Below, piece after piece: positions 1 through 11,546 of a DNA stretch of 64,000 bases. The DNA is from Capronia americana (taxonomy: Eukaryota > Ascomycota > Eurotiomycetes > Chaetothyriales > Herpotrichiellaceae), in assembly GCA_016110215.1 (NCBI GenBank), contig JADWQD010000010.1, forward strand, positions 1,178,001 through 1,242,000, in the 5' to 3' direction. Each line of letters starts with the position of its first letter. Position 1 is the first letter of the stretch. The notes below the pieces were generated by a model. The model was not told where the DNA came from. It worked only from the letters and a program-made list of their open reading frames with translations, and made no database searches. The position numbers and the translations under genes are program-made.

Positions 1-543
1 GGGTTGCTTGCATGGTAACAGGTCAATAGAAATTGTACTATAAGAACAGCAGAATATCCGTTACGCACAAGCGAGCGAATGATCGATCGGATTCATACTA
101 AAGCTTCATCTCGTACTCCTGGTAACCCAGAACAGACAAGCATTGTCCGCTTTCAAAACGGAGGGTAGAAACGGCACCGCTGCAAAGGGAAAGGGGATAG
201 GTCTGTTTTCGAGTGATATTCGATTCTTGGTGCTGTAACGAATCATCTTTTCTGTCGTGCCCGATGGCGAGGCACCTTCAGCACCAAGCCTGGCAAGAGC
301 CGTTGTGCAATGAAATCCCGATGTCATTTCGTCAGGATCCCAATGCCAGTCATTTCCGTAGACATGTTCATGGATTCAAGCGCAGCAAGCCGCATGGCGA
401 CGGCCCGTCCTGCATCGGTGCGCTCCATGACCAGGTAGACTGTCTCTTCGTCTCCCGCCGCATCACACGCTCGGCAAGTGTAGGAACACCACTGCCACTG
501 CCACCGCCACCACCACCTCACCACCGCTCTCGTCTGCACGCGC
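1..543. other. 3' flank of rpl24, no gene seen
   Basis: No open frame here resembles a known protein. Short overlapping frames at 106-563 lack conserved motifs. A CCA/CCG-rich stretch at about 488-525 gives proline-rich or tryptophan-rich shadow translations. The region probably holds the 3' untranslated part of the minus-strand rpl24. Confidence 0.5.
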
Positions 544-1339
544 TTATCTCGTCGTTGCTTTGACCTTGCTCGGTGCGCCTTTAGCCCCCTGCTTACTCGT
601 GATCTGGCCCCTCGAAGCGTTGGCGGCGCTCTTTGCCTTCTCGGCCTTCTTCTTGCTCTCGCTGGCGGCTTTCTTCTCCTTGGCGTCTTTGATTGCGGCT
701 TGTCGGGCAGCGGCTCTGGCCTCGGGACGCTGGGCGCGGCGCTCCTTGATCACGTCGAGGGACGCTCCGACGATGGCGCGCTGGTGCTTGACGGTGCGGC
801 GGGTGCGCTTCTTGGCGACTTCCTGTGTACAGAAACGGGGAAGTCAGTGGATTTGTTGGACGCAGAGTCATGGAATTGTGAGAGTTGGGAAAATGTCGTT
901 CCAATTCTATTCCTCCCTCTTCTTCTCAGACCCTTCGGTCCATAAGGCCGGCCGATGACCTCTCACGCTTGTCTTTTGTTGTAGAAGATAATGAAGGGGT
1001 AGGATAAGGTGCGGGACTAACCTCTGAGATACCCTTCTTGTGCATGCGGCGGTAGAGAATGGTCCAGGCTATTCTGCGGGGGTTCTTGCGCTGCAAGAAA
1101 AGAGACTCGGTCTTGCCATTTTGGAATCGGAAGATCTTGCTGTCGCCGCGGACGTAGAGCTTGCCCTGTAAACCGCCGAAAATAAATGTCAGCCACAGCG
1201 ATCAATTGTCTGGGTTGCTGCAAATTCGTCGATTGCTGTTTTCGCGGAGAGGTGGCGGTTCCGCGCGCTGATGGAGTGGAAGACTGACCTTGCCCGGGTA
1301 GATTTTGGTGCCGCTGAAGGTATCGTCGTAGGTACGCAT
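544..1339 (-). CDS. rpl24: 60S ribosomal protein L24 (eL24), three exons
   Basis: This gene encodes large-subunit ribosomal protein eL24, which sits at the subunit interface. Exons read on the minus strand are 1339-1289, 1165-1022 and 822-544, giving 157 residues. The first exon encodes MRTYDDTFSGTKIYPGK. The second carries the hallmark segments GDSKIFRFQNGK and RKNPRRIAWTILYRR, and the third continues EEVAKKRTRRTVKHQR into a Lys/Ala-rich tail. Both introns (123 and 199 nt) begin GTCAGT or GTTAGT and end CAG. The length fits fungal eL24. The ATG at 1339 is the family start. The identification rests on unmistakable conserved blocks across all three exons. Confidence 0.96.
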
Positions 1340-1821
1340 CTTGACGATCCACTGATGCTGTACCTAGTTGTCGAGAAAGTTGAAGTTGGATTGAGGTCGA
1401 AAAGCGGCACTCGATCGTCACTGCGGCGGAAGTCGATTTCTGTGGGCTTAGCTAAGCCTCGCCAAGAGATGTACGGATGTGCATTAAGGCGAAATGGGAC
1501 TGGCTACGGCGGAGCGTAAAAACGGCCTTGGACAAGCCCCTTTTTCCGGGACGAGTCACCAGGTGTGGCTTCAAGATCAATCTCTGTTGATTCCATTGTT
1601 ATGGTCCTCGCCATCCGTGGCGGGATCTCTCGAGTCAATGCGCTGATTCCAATGTCATGTCCTCTCTAGCCCATTAGTACACTTGGTGCATGAGCCGTTT
1701 CAACTCGTCATTTCTCCAAGAAAGCGTGCTTGTTCTGTGTTCCAATTCCAATAGAGGGCCTCTCCTTCCAACGCCTCGCTAATGATTTTGCAACCTTCCG
1801 TGAATTCATTTCATGGAAAGC
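1340..1821. other. Intergenic, probable rpl24 promoter
   Basis: This is about 480 bases between the rpl24 start and the stop of the next minus-strand gene. It should hold the rpl24 promoter and the 3' untranslated region of the upstream gene. I see no coding signal. Confidence 0.45.
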
Positions 1822-3633
1822 TCACAAAGCACGTCGATTCATGTCCTCATCATGCCACAAGCAGTCGTTCCATGGGTCCTTCTTGCACTTTCGACACTGG
1901 ATATCCTTGCAAATCGGGTGGGGGCATTCACCACAGCAATCAGGACAGACCATCTTGCCACAACCAACCTCATCACCTTTGGTGCACTGCAGGAAAGTAG
2001 GAGCTTCTTGACCGTAGGGGAACAAGAAAGCAATCTGAAGAAGTCTCTCTTCTGCCACCTTGAGGGATTCAGGGTTTTCCTTGTGGATCTTCATGGCGAG
2101 TGCGGCAGCTCTGTAAGCACAGCAGGCGCGACCGCAGACGGCGCAACATTGTTCGAGACAAGTTGTGCACTTGAGGTTGCGAGAGTGCCACGCGCGACTG
2201 GTGTTCGGGTGACGTGGGTATGGCTGGCCAGGGTCGTAATCGTAGCTGTGATTGTTTGTGGAACGCCGCAAATATCGCTCCTGTAGAATATCCCGTCAGT
2301 CATGCTGCCAGTTAGAATGAGGGACAGCACTTACAAGATCAGGACGGTGAAGCATGTCGATTTCCATAGGTGGAGTCAAATCAGACTGCGATTTCTCGGG
2401 TTTTTGTTTTCCGAACATGCCAGTAACCTTGCGTAGACCCGTCTTCTTCTGCTCAAACCCTTCCGAGGCTGGTGTAGTAGGCGTTCTCCCGCTGTCAATT
2501 GAGCTGTTCGCCTGGTGCGGAGTTGCCGCAATAGTGGGCGAGCCCTCGCTGAGGATATCGTAGATGTCGGTCTCGTCATTGTCCTTGTCAAACTGGAGAC
2601 GAGAGAAGTTGCTGCGGAGACTGAAGCTGTGAGCAGGCTCCGAGGTCACTCGAGTCACTCGAGGAGTTTGGCGGGAGAAAATTGGATTGCGATCAGATGT
2701 GGCTGACTTCAAGGTCATTGCTCCTTCCGAGGTGCGAAGACTCGCCGCGGCTCCGACAGCGTTGTTGTAGCCTATATTGAACGCATTGCCACGTTTGGGA
2801 AATGACTTGAACCTCACAGTGCCCTGACGCGCAGCTTCCTCTTGCTCGGCCTCCTCACGCTCCATTTGACGCTCTCTCTCGTCGAATCGTTGTCGAGCTT
2901 CTTTCACCAATTGCTTAATTTCGTCTTTACTGGTCGTAGTGACCATGAGAGGTGCATCGCTGGTAGACTTGAACGGATTTTCGTGGTTCATAGGATGCTG
3001 GCTGAGGTCTGGAGGCGGAAGTCGCTTCAAGTCATGGATGTCACCTGTGATGACTTGCTCTTTGAGGACTTGATTAGGGCCGAAGCTGGCGCCTTCGGGC
3101 GGAGATGAGGATGCATCGACGGCTGCAGGACGGGAGAGGTCTGGTGACGACATGGCAAAAGATTTTGCCGCTTTGATGGTCTTCTCGTCGTCTTGACGAG
3201 GCTTCATGGTGGATGAAGCAGGATTCGGTCGCTTGACCGGGTCGTGGGAGGTGGTGATGTCGCGGCGTGTAGGAGAAAGTGAGTTTTGGACAACGTCCAA
3301 GGCCTTGTTCACGTCAAAATGAAAAGGGCGTCCGACCGCGATTGACAACGGCTTGTAACTGGGCTTAGGCCCACTGCAGACAGCGTTGACAACGGACTCA
3401 CCCCCTTCACCAGCCACGTGACTCTGGTTGAGCCTCGTGGCCTCCCCTCTGCCAGGCGATGTCTTTCGACTTCGCACTGACAAGCCCGTCAGGCTCAACT
3501 TCTTCCCAAGGGTTCTCAAAGGAGACCCCCGGGAGCGAAGGAGAGTCTTGACGGACTGCGGCGTCGATGGCCGCGAAGGTAGGCACGAGGCCAACTCATC
3601 AGAGTCAGGACTCCAACGGCTAATCTCCTCCAT
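1822..3633 (-). CDS. Uncharacterised protein with cysteine-rich C-terminus
   Basis: Two exons (3633-2335 and 2280-1822) join in phase across a 54-nt GTAAGT...CAG intron to give 585 residues. The first 430 or so residues are Ser/Pro/Arg-rich and look disordered, with a charged helix around residues 235-265 (DERERQMEREEAEQEEAARQ). The last 115 residues are compact and cysteine-dense, with pairs such as CTTC, CCAVC, CC, CPDCCGEC and CRKC. This suggests a zinc-binding module, and the acidic end WNDCLWHDEDMNRRAL resembles a conserved fungal tail. I do not recognise a named family. It lies in the same orientation as rpl24 and ubc13 without obvious functional linkage. The gene model is well supported by splice phase; the function is unknown. 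Confidence 0.8.
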
Positions 3634-4135
3634 GGAGGACGTTATTGTTGTGATGATTGTGGAGGGAGAGGAAAGACAACATGTTCAGGAGTTGTCGACA
3701 ACGACAGAAATAATCCTCTTGGCGACGCCCAGCACATCGACGGGGACATCGTCGACCAATGGCGCGCCCCGATGTACTGGGTGCAGTTGAGGTATGATGT
3801 CGCCTGCTGCGCGTCGGTCATGTCACGGATGCCACAAAGTGTGAACGGGATGATCCATGTCGTCAATGAGGACATATTAACAATGGTGGATGGGGATACA
3901 CTGACGCCAACGCAGAGACTGACAACGAAGTGACAATGGCAGGCGAGCCGAGGGCAAAGGTTGGAACCGAAAGGAAGTACAGAAATGCATACTCATCTCT
4001 GTTCAATTCATCATCATAGCTCATGCTGCTGGTCGACGGCTCATCCGGTCATGGCTGTGCTCCAGCTACATCTCCCTCGAAACAATTGTTGCCAACAACG
4101 TCGTGCCCGGTTGAATGAGGAGGGATAAAACTTGA
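3634..4135. other. Intergenic between cysteine-rich gene and ubc13
   Basis: About 500 bases upstream of the minus-strand cysteine-rich gene. A 77-codon minus frame at 3642-3875 has no recognisable motif and no clear splice join to the downstream ATG. Probably promoter and leader plus the 3' end of ubc13. Confidence 0.4.
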
Positions 4136-4734
4136 TCATGTGCTAGCATGTGTTCTGGTCCATTCTCTCGCTGTTTGAATGGCAGCCTCTTGGTCCTCCT
4201 TCCACCGCTGAGCGACATCATTCGCCAATGGATCATCTGGATTGGGTGCGCCTAGCAAAGCCTGTATCGAAAGAAGAATGGTCCTGATCTGTAGGGCTGG
4301 CGACCAGTTGCCTGAAGAAGAGATCAGTGCTATTCTTCCGAATGGTATCAGCACCTACTCTTCAAGACATCCAAGCAGATTCGACCCAGTTTGTCGATGT
4401 TAGGGTGGTATATCTTGGTGAGAAACCTGATCTTGGGCGGGGTCATGGGATAGTCGTCTGGCAAGAATAACTCGAGCTTGAAGATACCTCCTGCAAAGAA
4501 TCAGCCATGCCTCTAGAGGCTCTGCTGCCATGGCGACGTACCCTCGTAAGGCGATTGAGAAGGGCCGTGAATGCTGACATCGAAGTATCGGAGATTGTCT
4601 TCATGGGGTACTGCGCTGATTCCTGGAACACTAAAGGACTCAGACTATATCCTGCAGCTCACGGCTTGGGTAAAGACTTACGGCTCGGCCATCAGTCTCT
4701 CAGTCTCCTTAATGATCCGCTTGGGCAGCGCCAT
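4136..4734 (-). CDS. ubc13: Ubiquitin-conjugating enzyme E2 Ubc13
   Basis: The product is the E2 enzyme that, with the Uev1/Mms2 partner, builds Lys63-linked ubiquitin chains in post-replication DNA repair. Four exons on the minus strand (4734-4682, 4630-4542, 4490-4359, 4311-4136) give exactly 149 residues, the usual size. The start MALPKRIIKETERL, the E2 core segments SPYEGGIFKLELFLP and the HPN motif are all present. The catalytic cysteine lies in GRICLDVLK at about residue 86, followed by SNWSPALQIRTILLSIQALL. All introns are 44-52 nt GT-AG and every junction is in phase. The Ubc13-type start and the ILLSIQALLGAPNPDDPL segment separate it from other E2 classes. Confidence 0.96.
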
Positions 4735-6153
4735 CGCGAACGTGTGGTTTATCTTGTGCCGCCGAGTGCGAAGGCACTAATGAGAAAGCAATGCGACCTC
4801 GTCTTGCTCTCAGAAGCCTTGGAAATGGTCAAACCTCAGTCGCAGGGTTGGAAACAGAGGCTAAGAAGGTAGAAGTCGAGTCTTTGGGCGACAAGTGGGG
4901 TGCGGTGTTATTTCTCGTGGAGGAGCCAATACTTGGGTGAGGATCAGCGGATTTCAAGGCCGAAGATGGATTTGTCAAGGTTGACAACAATAATCAAGGT
5001 CGTGGCTGCCCGAGTTGCGCGGTTTGTACTCGGTATGTCACAGGTGAATCTCCAATCTTGAGTGATGTTCAGATGCGTCAAACTGCGCCTGTCTGCTGCG
5101 TCACTCACAGCCTCCTCGTAAAACGATGCTTCACCGTAGTCGTTCCATCCCAGGCGCGCAGCCTGCTAGGCCCAACGCAGTTTCTTCAAGCAGTCCTCAA
5201 ACAATGTCCCTCTACTCTTGCTCGAGGGCGCTGCCACCGAGCGAATGACATGGCAATGTCCCACCTGGCAGGCGTGCAACAAAGTCCTCATGACCCGATC
5301 CCATAATGACTTCCATGGTTGAAGGAGCCCTCTACAAGTTATGGCAATAGCATGTGAGAATAAGTCTGAGGTCGGATTTGATGCAGTGGAATCTCAACCA
5401 GATACAAGAATTACTACCCCCCCCCCCCCCCTGTACATCCAAAGCCAATACCTCGACGCACTGGTGCTTCTCACACAAATCCTGTCCCTGCTTTTGGTTC
5501 ATTTCCACAGCTGGTGTTCGCTTCGAGCTAATCTGGCCAACAAGGAAATCGAAGCACTGAATGAAGCGGAAGCCCAGCCGGAGAAGGCACTAAGCAAGAC
5601 CGAGGAATTCCAAAGCTGTGATGCTGGCTTCACAGAGTTCGATATGCAGGCTGCCGCCGAGTCTGTTGATTGTCAGGTCGCGGTCAGGCTTCAGGAACGA
5701 AATGGGACTCACTAGCCTGTCCCGCATTTTAGGGTCCCGCATGTCGGCGACGGCATTTTGAGATTCTTAGGTTCAACCAGCCTCGTACCCGCCAACCCCG
5801 TACGTACTTCCCCCAACATTGGCAGCATCAGGCCATCGTCCCACCTCTGGGGCATCCAAAGACTTTGCAAACCATGGCTTCGACACTGCTTCTTCGGCGA
5901 GACGCGCTCCATTTAGTCGTGGGAAATAGACGCGCCCCGTTCGAAAATCAGATGAAGCCCGGAATTCAATCGTCCATCAGCAATTCTTGAGGCTAACAAG
6001 CGATTCCAGATCTGCGGTGGAGCTTATATTGCTCAGAGTCGCCCACATATTCGTTCTGCTGAGCTGCTTGGACGGGATTGCCGATATCTTTACCCTCGAG
6101 CTCGCAGTTCCACACAAATCAAGACGACAGCAATCGCAAAAGCACGCGAGAAT
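4735..6153. other. Gene-poor 1.4 kb with a poly-C run
   Basis: No recognised gene. A plus-strand frame with an ATG at 5341 runs 124 codons to 5715 and crosses a 15-base C run at 5417-5431, which reads as prolines. It has no known domain, so I do not call it. The left end holds the ubc13 promoter and the right end the leader of the FAD monooxygenase. Confidence 0.4.
5417..5431. repeat. Poly-C homopolymer run, 15 bases
   Basis: Fifteen consecutive C bases lie in an intergenic stretch. Such a run slips easily in replication and sequencing, so its exact length is uncertain. Confidence 0.85.
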
Positions 6154-8250
6154 ATGGAGACTACAAATGTCATCATTTGCGGTTGTGGTCCAACCGGCGC
6201 TCTGCTGAGCGGTCTGTTGGGTCGATCGTCGGTCAACAACGTCGTTCTGGAGAAGGAGACGGAAGTTGTAACAGATCCGCGCGGTATAGCCCTTGACGAG
6301 GAGGGCATTCGACTGCTCCAGGAGCTGGGGCTTTATGGCAAGATACACACGGAGATTGCTCAGCACATTGAATGGACCTATTTCACATCCGGCAAACACG
6401 GACTCACGACCAGGCCCTTTCTGGGCATGAATCTGGGCACTGCGGAGGGAGGAACCGGCCATGTGGGTGTGATTGCGCACAAACAACCCCTGATGGAGAA
6501 ACACCTCCGGCTGGTTGCTAGCAGCTGTCCCTCCTCTGACCTACGGCTCGGCTCAACGATTGTTGGCATTGAAGAGGACGAGGAGTGGGTGTACGCAAAT
6601 TATGTTGACGCGAACGGCACGGAACGCAAGATTAGAGGGAAATTCCTTGTTGGTGCAGATGGGAAGACAGGCTATACCCGAAAGCATTATCTGGAACCAA
6701 AAGGAGTCTTACTGCAAACTCTCTCGGGGTGAGCTGGGGTGCGCTGTTGCACTGGTCTGGTCAAGAGCTGACGAATTCTCAGTTATGAATACCAAGAGAC
6801 GTGGGTGGCAATGAACTGGCATATGGACCTGCCAACCCCCGAGACGCACCCGGACTTTCCGCTGTGGAAACTCAATTATACCCCGCAACAAGTTTACGAT
6901 GCCTTCTTCCCTCCAGACTTCCGATTTATCGGCAATCCCGACCGGCCCTCGGTTTGTGGAACTTTCGGACCGCGAAGTGAGAGGCTATGGAGGTTTGAAT
7001 TCGTCGTGGACAAAAGAGAAGACCCCCAAGCAATGTCGACGTGGGAGAAAGTATCCGAAATCGTCCTCCCATATTTGACTCACCCGGGCTCACGTTACAG
7101 GTATGCTGCCTTCTTAGCTGACTTTCATCCGGTGTCAGTCCCGCTCACATGGAAATCCGCAGTTTGAAAGACCCGGTCCAGTACCCCACTGACTGCATCC
7201 ATGTTCTGCGATCGAGGCCCTTCACCTTTGCTGCCCGAAGCTGCAATACGTGGGCTGTCGGAAGGGTACTGCTTTGCGGCGATGCCGCACATGTCATGCC
7301 ACCCTGTATGTATCTGCATAACACACAGCGAGAAGTTGCTGACGGGAGGAGTTGGTGGCCAGGGAATTGCCTCAGGCTTCAGGGACGCTTCAGGAATCGC
7401 GTGGAGACTTGCTCTTGCTTGTCGTCCTAATTTCGATGGAAGCTATGCGGACCTTTTCAATGGCTGGTTTTTAGAAAGAAAGCAACAATTGGACCGTTCC
7501 CTGGCTTCGACAGTGGTCAACGGAAATCTAACCACGGCTCGGAATCCGGTAAAAATCTTCCTCAGGGATTGGCTTTTTTGGCTGATGCAACTTGTCCCGG
7601 CTTGGAGGCACCGGCTTGAATTGGGCCCTCGCGCGGACGGCATGGGGAAATACAAATACAGCAGCGGGATGGCATTTCTGCCTGATATGGCGGGCGGAAG
7701 GTGCTTGCCCCAAGTCTACTGTCGCCCAGTCTATCCTCTCAACAAAGACGAGCCTCCGGCTGTGCAATTCACAGATGATGTATTGCTCAATGGCTCCAGA
7801 GCCAATGCACTTGTGCGCCTCCTGGTCGTTGTTGAGGATATGGGACAGGTGAAGAAAGCCTGGATGGAACTGAAAGAGCTCGATCTTGAGAAGGCCTCTG
7901 ATGGCGAGGTCCGGGGAAGCACTGCTTTGTTTTTGATCCACAATCCAGCCCTTGAGATCCAGCAAGCAAATTCTTCGTTTGGCATCCCTCTGGAGAGCGT
8001 ATACCGAATAGCGACAGCAGACGAGTTTGCCGCCTCCGACCTATGCAAAAATCGTCCTTACCCGACCGGGTATGACATGTACCGGATCAGGAAAGACACG
8101 AAGGGCAGGAGATTCATCTTGATGCGCCCAGATCGATTTATTTATGCGGCTTGCAACACGGGTGCGGAGCTCCTCGCAGCTTGCGAGCGCATTCCGACGA
8201 CGCTGTTGGGGTCATGCCGAACAACGAAGAGACCAGAGGGCAAGCTCTAG
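6154..8250 (+). CDS. FAD-dependent monooxygenase, PheA/TfdB type
   Basis: The product is a group A flavoprotein hydroxylase that would use NAD(P)H and O2 to hydroxylate an aromatic or polyketide-like substrate. The FAD-binding GxGxxG lies at residues 10-15 (GCGPTG), and the second FAD motif reads GDAAHVMPPFGGQG. Exons are 6154-6728, 6783-7100, 7163-7305 and 7352-8250, giving about 644 residues. The fourth exon begins inside the GGQG motif, where T+TT restores the expected Phe. The second intron could end at 7138 or 7162; both keep the frame, and I prefer 7162 because 38 nt is too short. The long C-terminal part after residue 400 matches the thioredoxin-like tail of phenol hydroxylase-type enzymes. 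The substrate is unknown. A C2H2 regulator follows in the same orientation. Confidence 0.88.
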
Positions 8251-8924
8251 CCCTTCAAGACTTCCGAATCCAGGGCCCTTCTCTAAGGACCATCAACTCT
8301 TTCTTGTCACGATGACTTTGTGCGCATCTCTAGCTGGGTGGTGTGTCACATCGGGCGACGAAGGAGACGACCAGTGTCGTTAATTTGCGTGTCATCCTCT
8401 CATCAATGATTGCCGGTCAAGGTTATGGGACTTTGGCGACCCGTCCAAAATAGAAGCAGTTTGAGAATGTTCGCTATCGGGAACGGTAGAGGTCGGCCTC
8501 ACTGCCAGACCGCCTAAGACAGCCTCATCGGAGACATACTAAGGTATTGTACGACGCTGGCCCTTTGCTGTGTCCATGCCCGAGGTCCCGCGGCACCTGG
8601 AGGGGCACGTAGGGGCCAGGCGGGGCATGACGCGGGGACCGGGGAGGCGGCAGCCTTGTTGCGGGACTGTCTGCGTACCCCGGTGGCCAAGCGACGCTCC
8701 CGTCTTTGTCTAGACCTCCGCAATCCTATCTGAACCATCCTCCCTCGGCAGGCTTGTCACCTTCACACTAAATATTTCTCCACGTCTCGTAGTATGCCCC
8801 TGGGGGCGTGGGCTGATCGAATGTTCAGCTCGTATTTCTGGCTATCAGTTGAAGAGTGAATGCCTTCCCAAGCGGACTGAGTCCAGTGGGTTCCGAATCC
8901 ACCTCAATCCAGGCCACTATCGAC
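8251..8924. other. Intergenic and leader of the C2H2 regulator
   Basis: About 670 bases between the FAD monooxygenase and the C2H2 regulator. It contains the short upstream reading frame described separately and no other coding signal I can support. Confidence 0.5.
8860..8880 (+). promoter_or_regulatory. Possible short upstream ORF of the C2H2 regulator
   Basis: An ATG at 8860 opens a six-codon frame (MPSQAD, stop at 8878-8880) that ends 44 bases before the chosen start at 8925. If the transcript begins upstream, this frame could reduce translation of the regulator. The transcript start is not known, so this is a possibility only. Confidence 0.35.
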
Positions 8925-11546
8925 ATGAACTCCGAAGAGGGCCTCCAGAGGCAGGAAGGGACGCACCAGCAGAGTGCTACTACCTTTGAAGCAGGGAAGA
9001 AGAAATGTCCCTACTGCCCCAGTGAGTTTCGAAAGGCAGACCATTTCCATCGCCATATCCGCTCGCACACGAAAGAAAAGCCATTTCGCTGTCACATCTG
9101 CCGCAAATCCTTTCCTCGCCAGTACGTGCAGGTGGCCTCCCTGAATTGAGGCAGAACTAACGCCAGAAGTGATACGCTTCTCCGACATTCAAGAATTCAC
9201 AAACAAGGCTCCGACGCCGGTCCTTCATCTGAAAAGGCAGCGTCAAATGGGCCAGCAGAAACGGGACACCAGGACCAATCTCCGCCCGACGGCTTCTCTG
9301 CGCCCTCTAAGACTATGAGCCTCACTGGCATGATGGCCACCGAGGAACTTACGCCAGACTCATATTCCACAACGGCGTCGCTGGCACAAGGGCAATGGAA
9401 CGATGGCCAAGTCCCGCGTGGCGCTACAATACAATCCTTCCCTCAAAGTATTTCAGGGTATCCGATCACCAATATGCATGATATCCCGTCCGGACCCTAC
9501 TGCGCACCGGGTGCCAATCAATGGCAAACTGCATCGAATATGCTGCCGTCGCCTCCTGTGGTGGAAAATGATGTCCCGTTCGATGCGCGAAAGGACTGCT
9601 TCAGCGCCGATAGCTCGCTGGAAGCTGCCGGCTGCACGAAGCCGGCTGCCTATAGCTCTACACACTGGCTTCTGGAAGATGACTTTGACTTCACCGTCTT
9701 CGAGCACCTAGGCTTCAGCAATGCTCTTCACGAGCCGCAGCCTGTCTGCCATGACAACGTCATGGAGCCTCAACTTCGGCGGGGAATCGAGAAATCCAGA
9801 CAGCGGCCGGCTGTCTCTGATCTTAGACGTCTTTGGTATGTCCAAATTCCTGATACTGAACTTGAAGCGGGTTCTGGCGCAGTCACTCCTGCGGACAAGG
9901 CCACAAGGTCTCTAGAGGATATTGATGAAGCGTACCGCGACAAACTGGCGAGAACACTTCGCCCGCCTATACGTGATGACCCGCTACCTTCGATCGAGTT
10001 CCTGAATCTATGCATCCACCTCTTCTTCACCAGGTTCAATATTGCTTTACCGCTCATCCATGGTCCTACCTTTCGCCCGCGAAACAGCAATGCCTTATTG
10101 GTCCTCTCCATCTGCTCGGCTGGATGTCTGTCACTAGGGTCCGAGATGGCTGCGAAGATTGGCTCCATGCTTTTCGAAAGAGTTAACAAGACCATACTAG
10201 TTGCCCCTTGGGAGAAGGTCCTTCCTCGAAGCGGTGATCACACATGGAACGTCACCAAGGCGGCAATGATCGGTCAGACTTATGCACTCACTTCCGGAGA
10301 TCCTGCACATCGTGCCACGGCTGCTGCATATCAAGGATCGCTGATTGCTCTCGCTCGGCACCACAAGCTGCTCAGCCCTGCACCACCATTCCACCTCGAG
10401 GATGATCTTTCCGCCGAACAGCTGGACAAGGCATGGAGGTCATGGGCGAAACAGGAGGAGCTGAGAAGGGTGGCCGTGCTACTCTACATACACGACGCCG
10501 AAATCGCCGCGCTCTTCCACCATGAACCCATCTTCCGTCACAATGCCGGCTATATTCCCACCGTGTGTTCACAAGAGCTGTTCTCAGCCCCCTCAGCCGC
10601 CATCTGGGCCTCGCTGTTCCGAGCTGAGGTGCGCGAAGCACAATTTCACGGGGAATTTTCCAGAACTGGACCACCAGACCGTTTGGGCAATGCAGATATT
10701 GGAGCCCGCAACCAGGCAGTTAGCCCACTGCGGACGGGGTTGAGTAACCAAAGTATCTTCAATGTCTACAACTCGCTCTCAGGTATTGGGGCATCAATTT
10801 GCGAATGCTGGCACCTGGATCTCCTCTCTCCCACAACGGTCAATAAGTTTGAGTCGGACCTCCTCACTTGGTACGCGTCTTCTCCTAAAGCTTTCAAAGT
10901 GTCCAACGACCACTGCGAGCAGACAGAATCGCCCTTTAGCTTGCTCCCGCTATGGCATTACACCTTTATCGCGTTGAGTACGAATCTCAATCTTCTGGAG
11001 CTGGCAGTGGGAAGGGAGGGAACCGATATTGCTCCGGCAACAAGGGAGTATGTGCTGTCTTGGATCGCGTCATCCGACTCGAAACGGTGCCTCCTCCATG
11101 CACTCTTCCTGCAAAACCTGATGGTGACGACAAACATCGGTGCCCTTGTCGCCCTTCACACACCCCGGATTCTATTCTCAGCCGCTCTCTGTTGGTACTG
11201 CTATATGCTATATGTGCCAGAAAGCTCTCCACCGTCTGCACAGTCGGCGCGCCGGCTCCCAGACGGATTTTCCGAAGCGTTGAACTCTCTGCCTGAGATT
11301 CAACTTCTACGGGAGGGCAGCAGCTCAAATTCAACCAACATCTACCCAGTTCCGCACATCTTCAATCAGACTCTTTCCGACCTGCCGAAATTCCTGGTGG
11401 CGAACTCGGCTGAAACGCAAGCAAACACACTCTGTGTCATTGAGAACATGCTTCGACGACTGGCCATGAGTGGCATATCCCTCCGGTTTGCGGACTTGAT
11501 ACAATCTTTCATATTCGGCGAGGTTGATCAGGCAGGCTTGCATTAA
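8925..11546 (+). CDS. C2H2 zinc-finger transcription factor with fungal-TF domain
   Basis: This is a nuclear regulator with two C2H2 fingers and a fungal-specific transcription factor region. Finger 1 uses C28, C31, H44 and H48; finger 2 uses C56, C59, H72 and H76. The fungal_trans-like region begins near residue 340 (CIHLFFTRFNIALPLIHGPTF) and continues to about residue 620. Exons are 8925-9121 and 9170-11546, giving about 857 residues. The acceptor is a tandem CAG/AAG: using the second gives PRHDTLLRH with correct finger spacing, while the first inserts one residue. The frame also reads through a GTG at 8856 but has no ATG before 8925. It follows the FAD monooxygenase on the same strand and may regulate it. 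Confidence 0.88.

Noticed and set aside
5341..5715. 124-codon plus frame with an ATG and a proline run
   Set aside because: It depends on a 15-base C run for its frame, has no known domain and no splice or promoter support.
8856..8924. N-terminal extension of the C2H2 regulator to 8856
   Set aside because: The frame there begins with GTG, not ATG; 8925 is the first ATG in frame.
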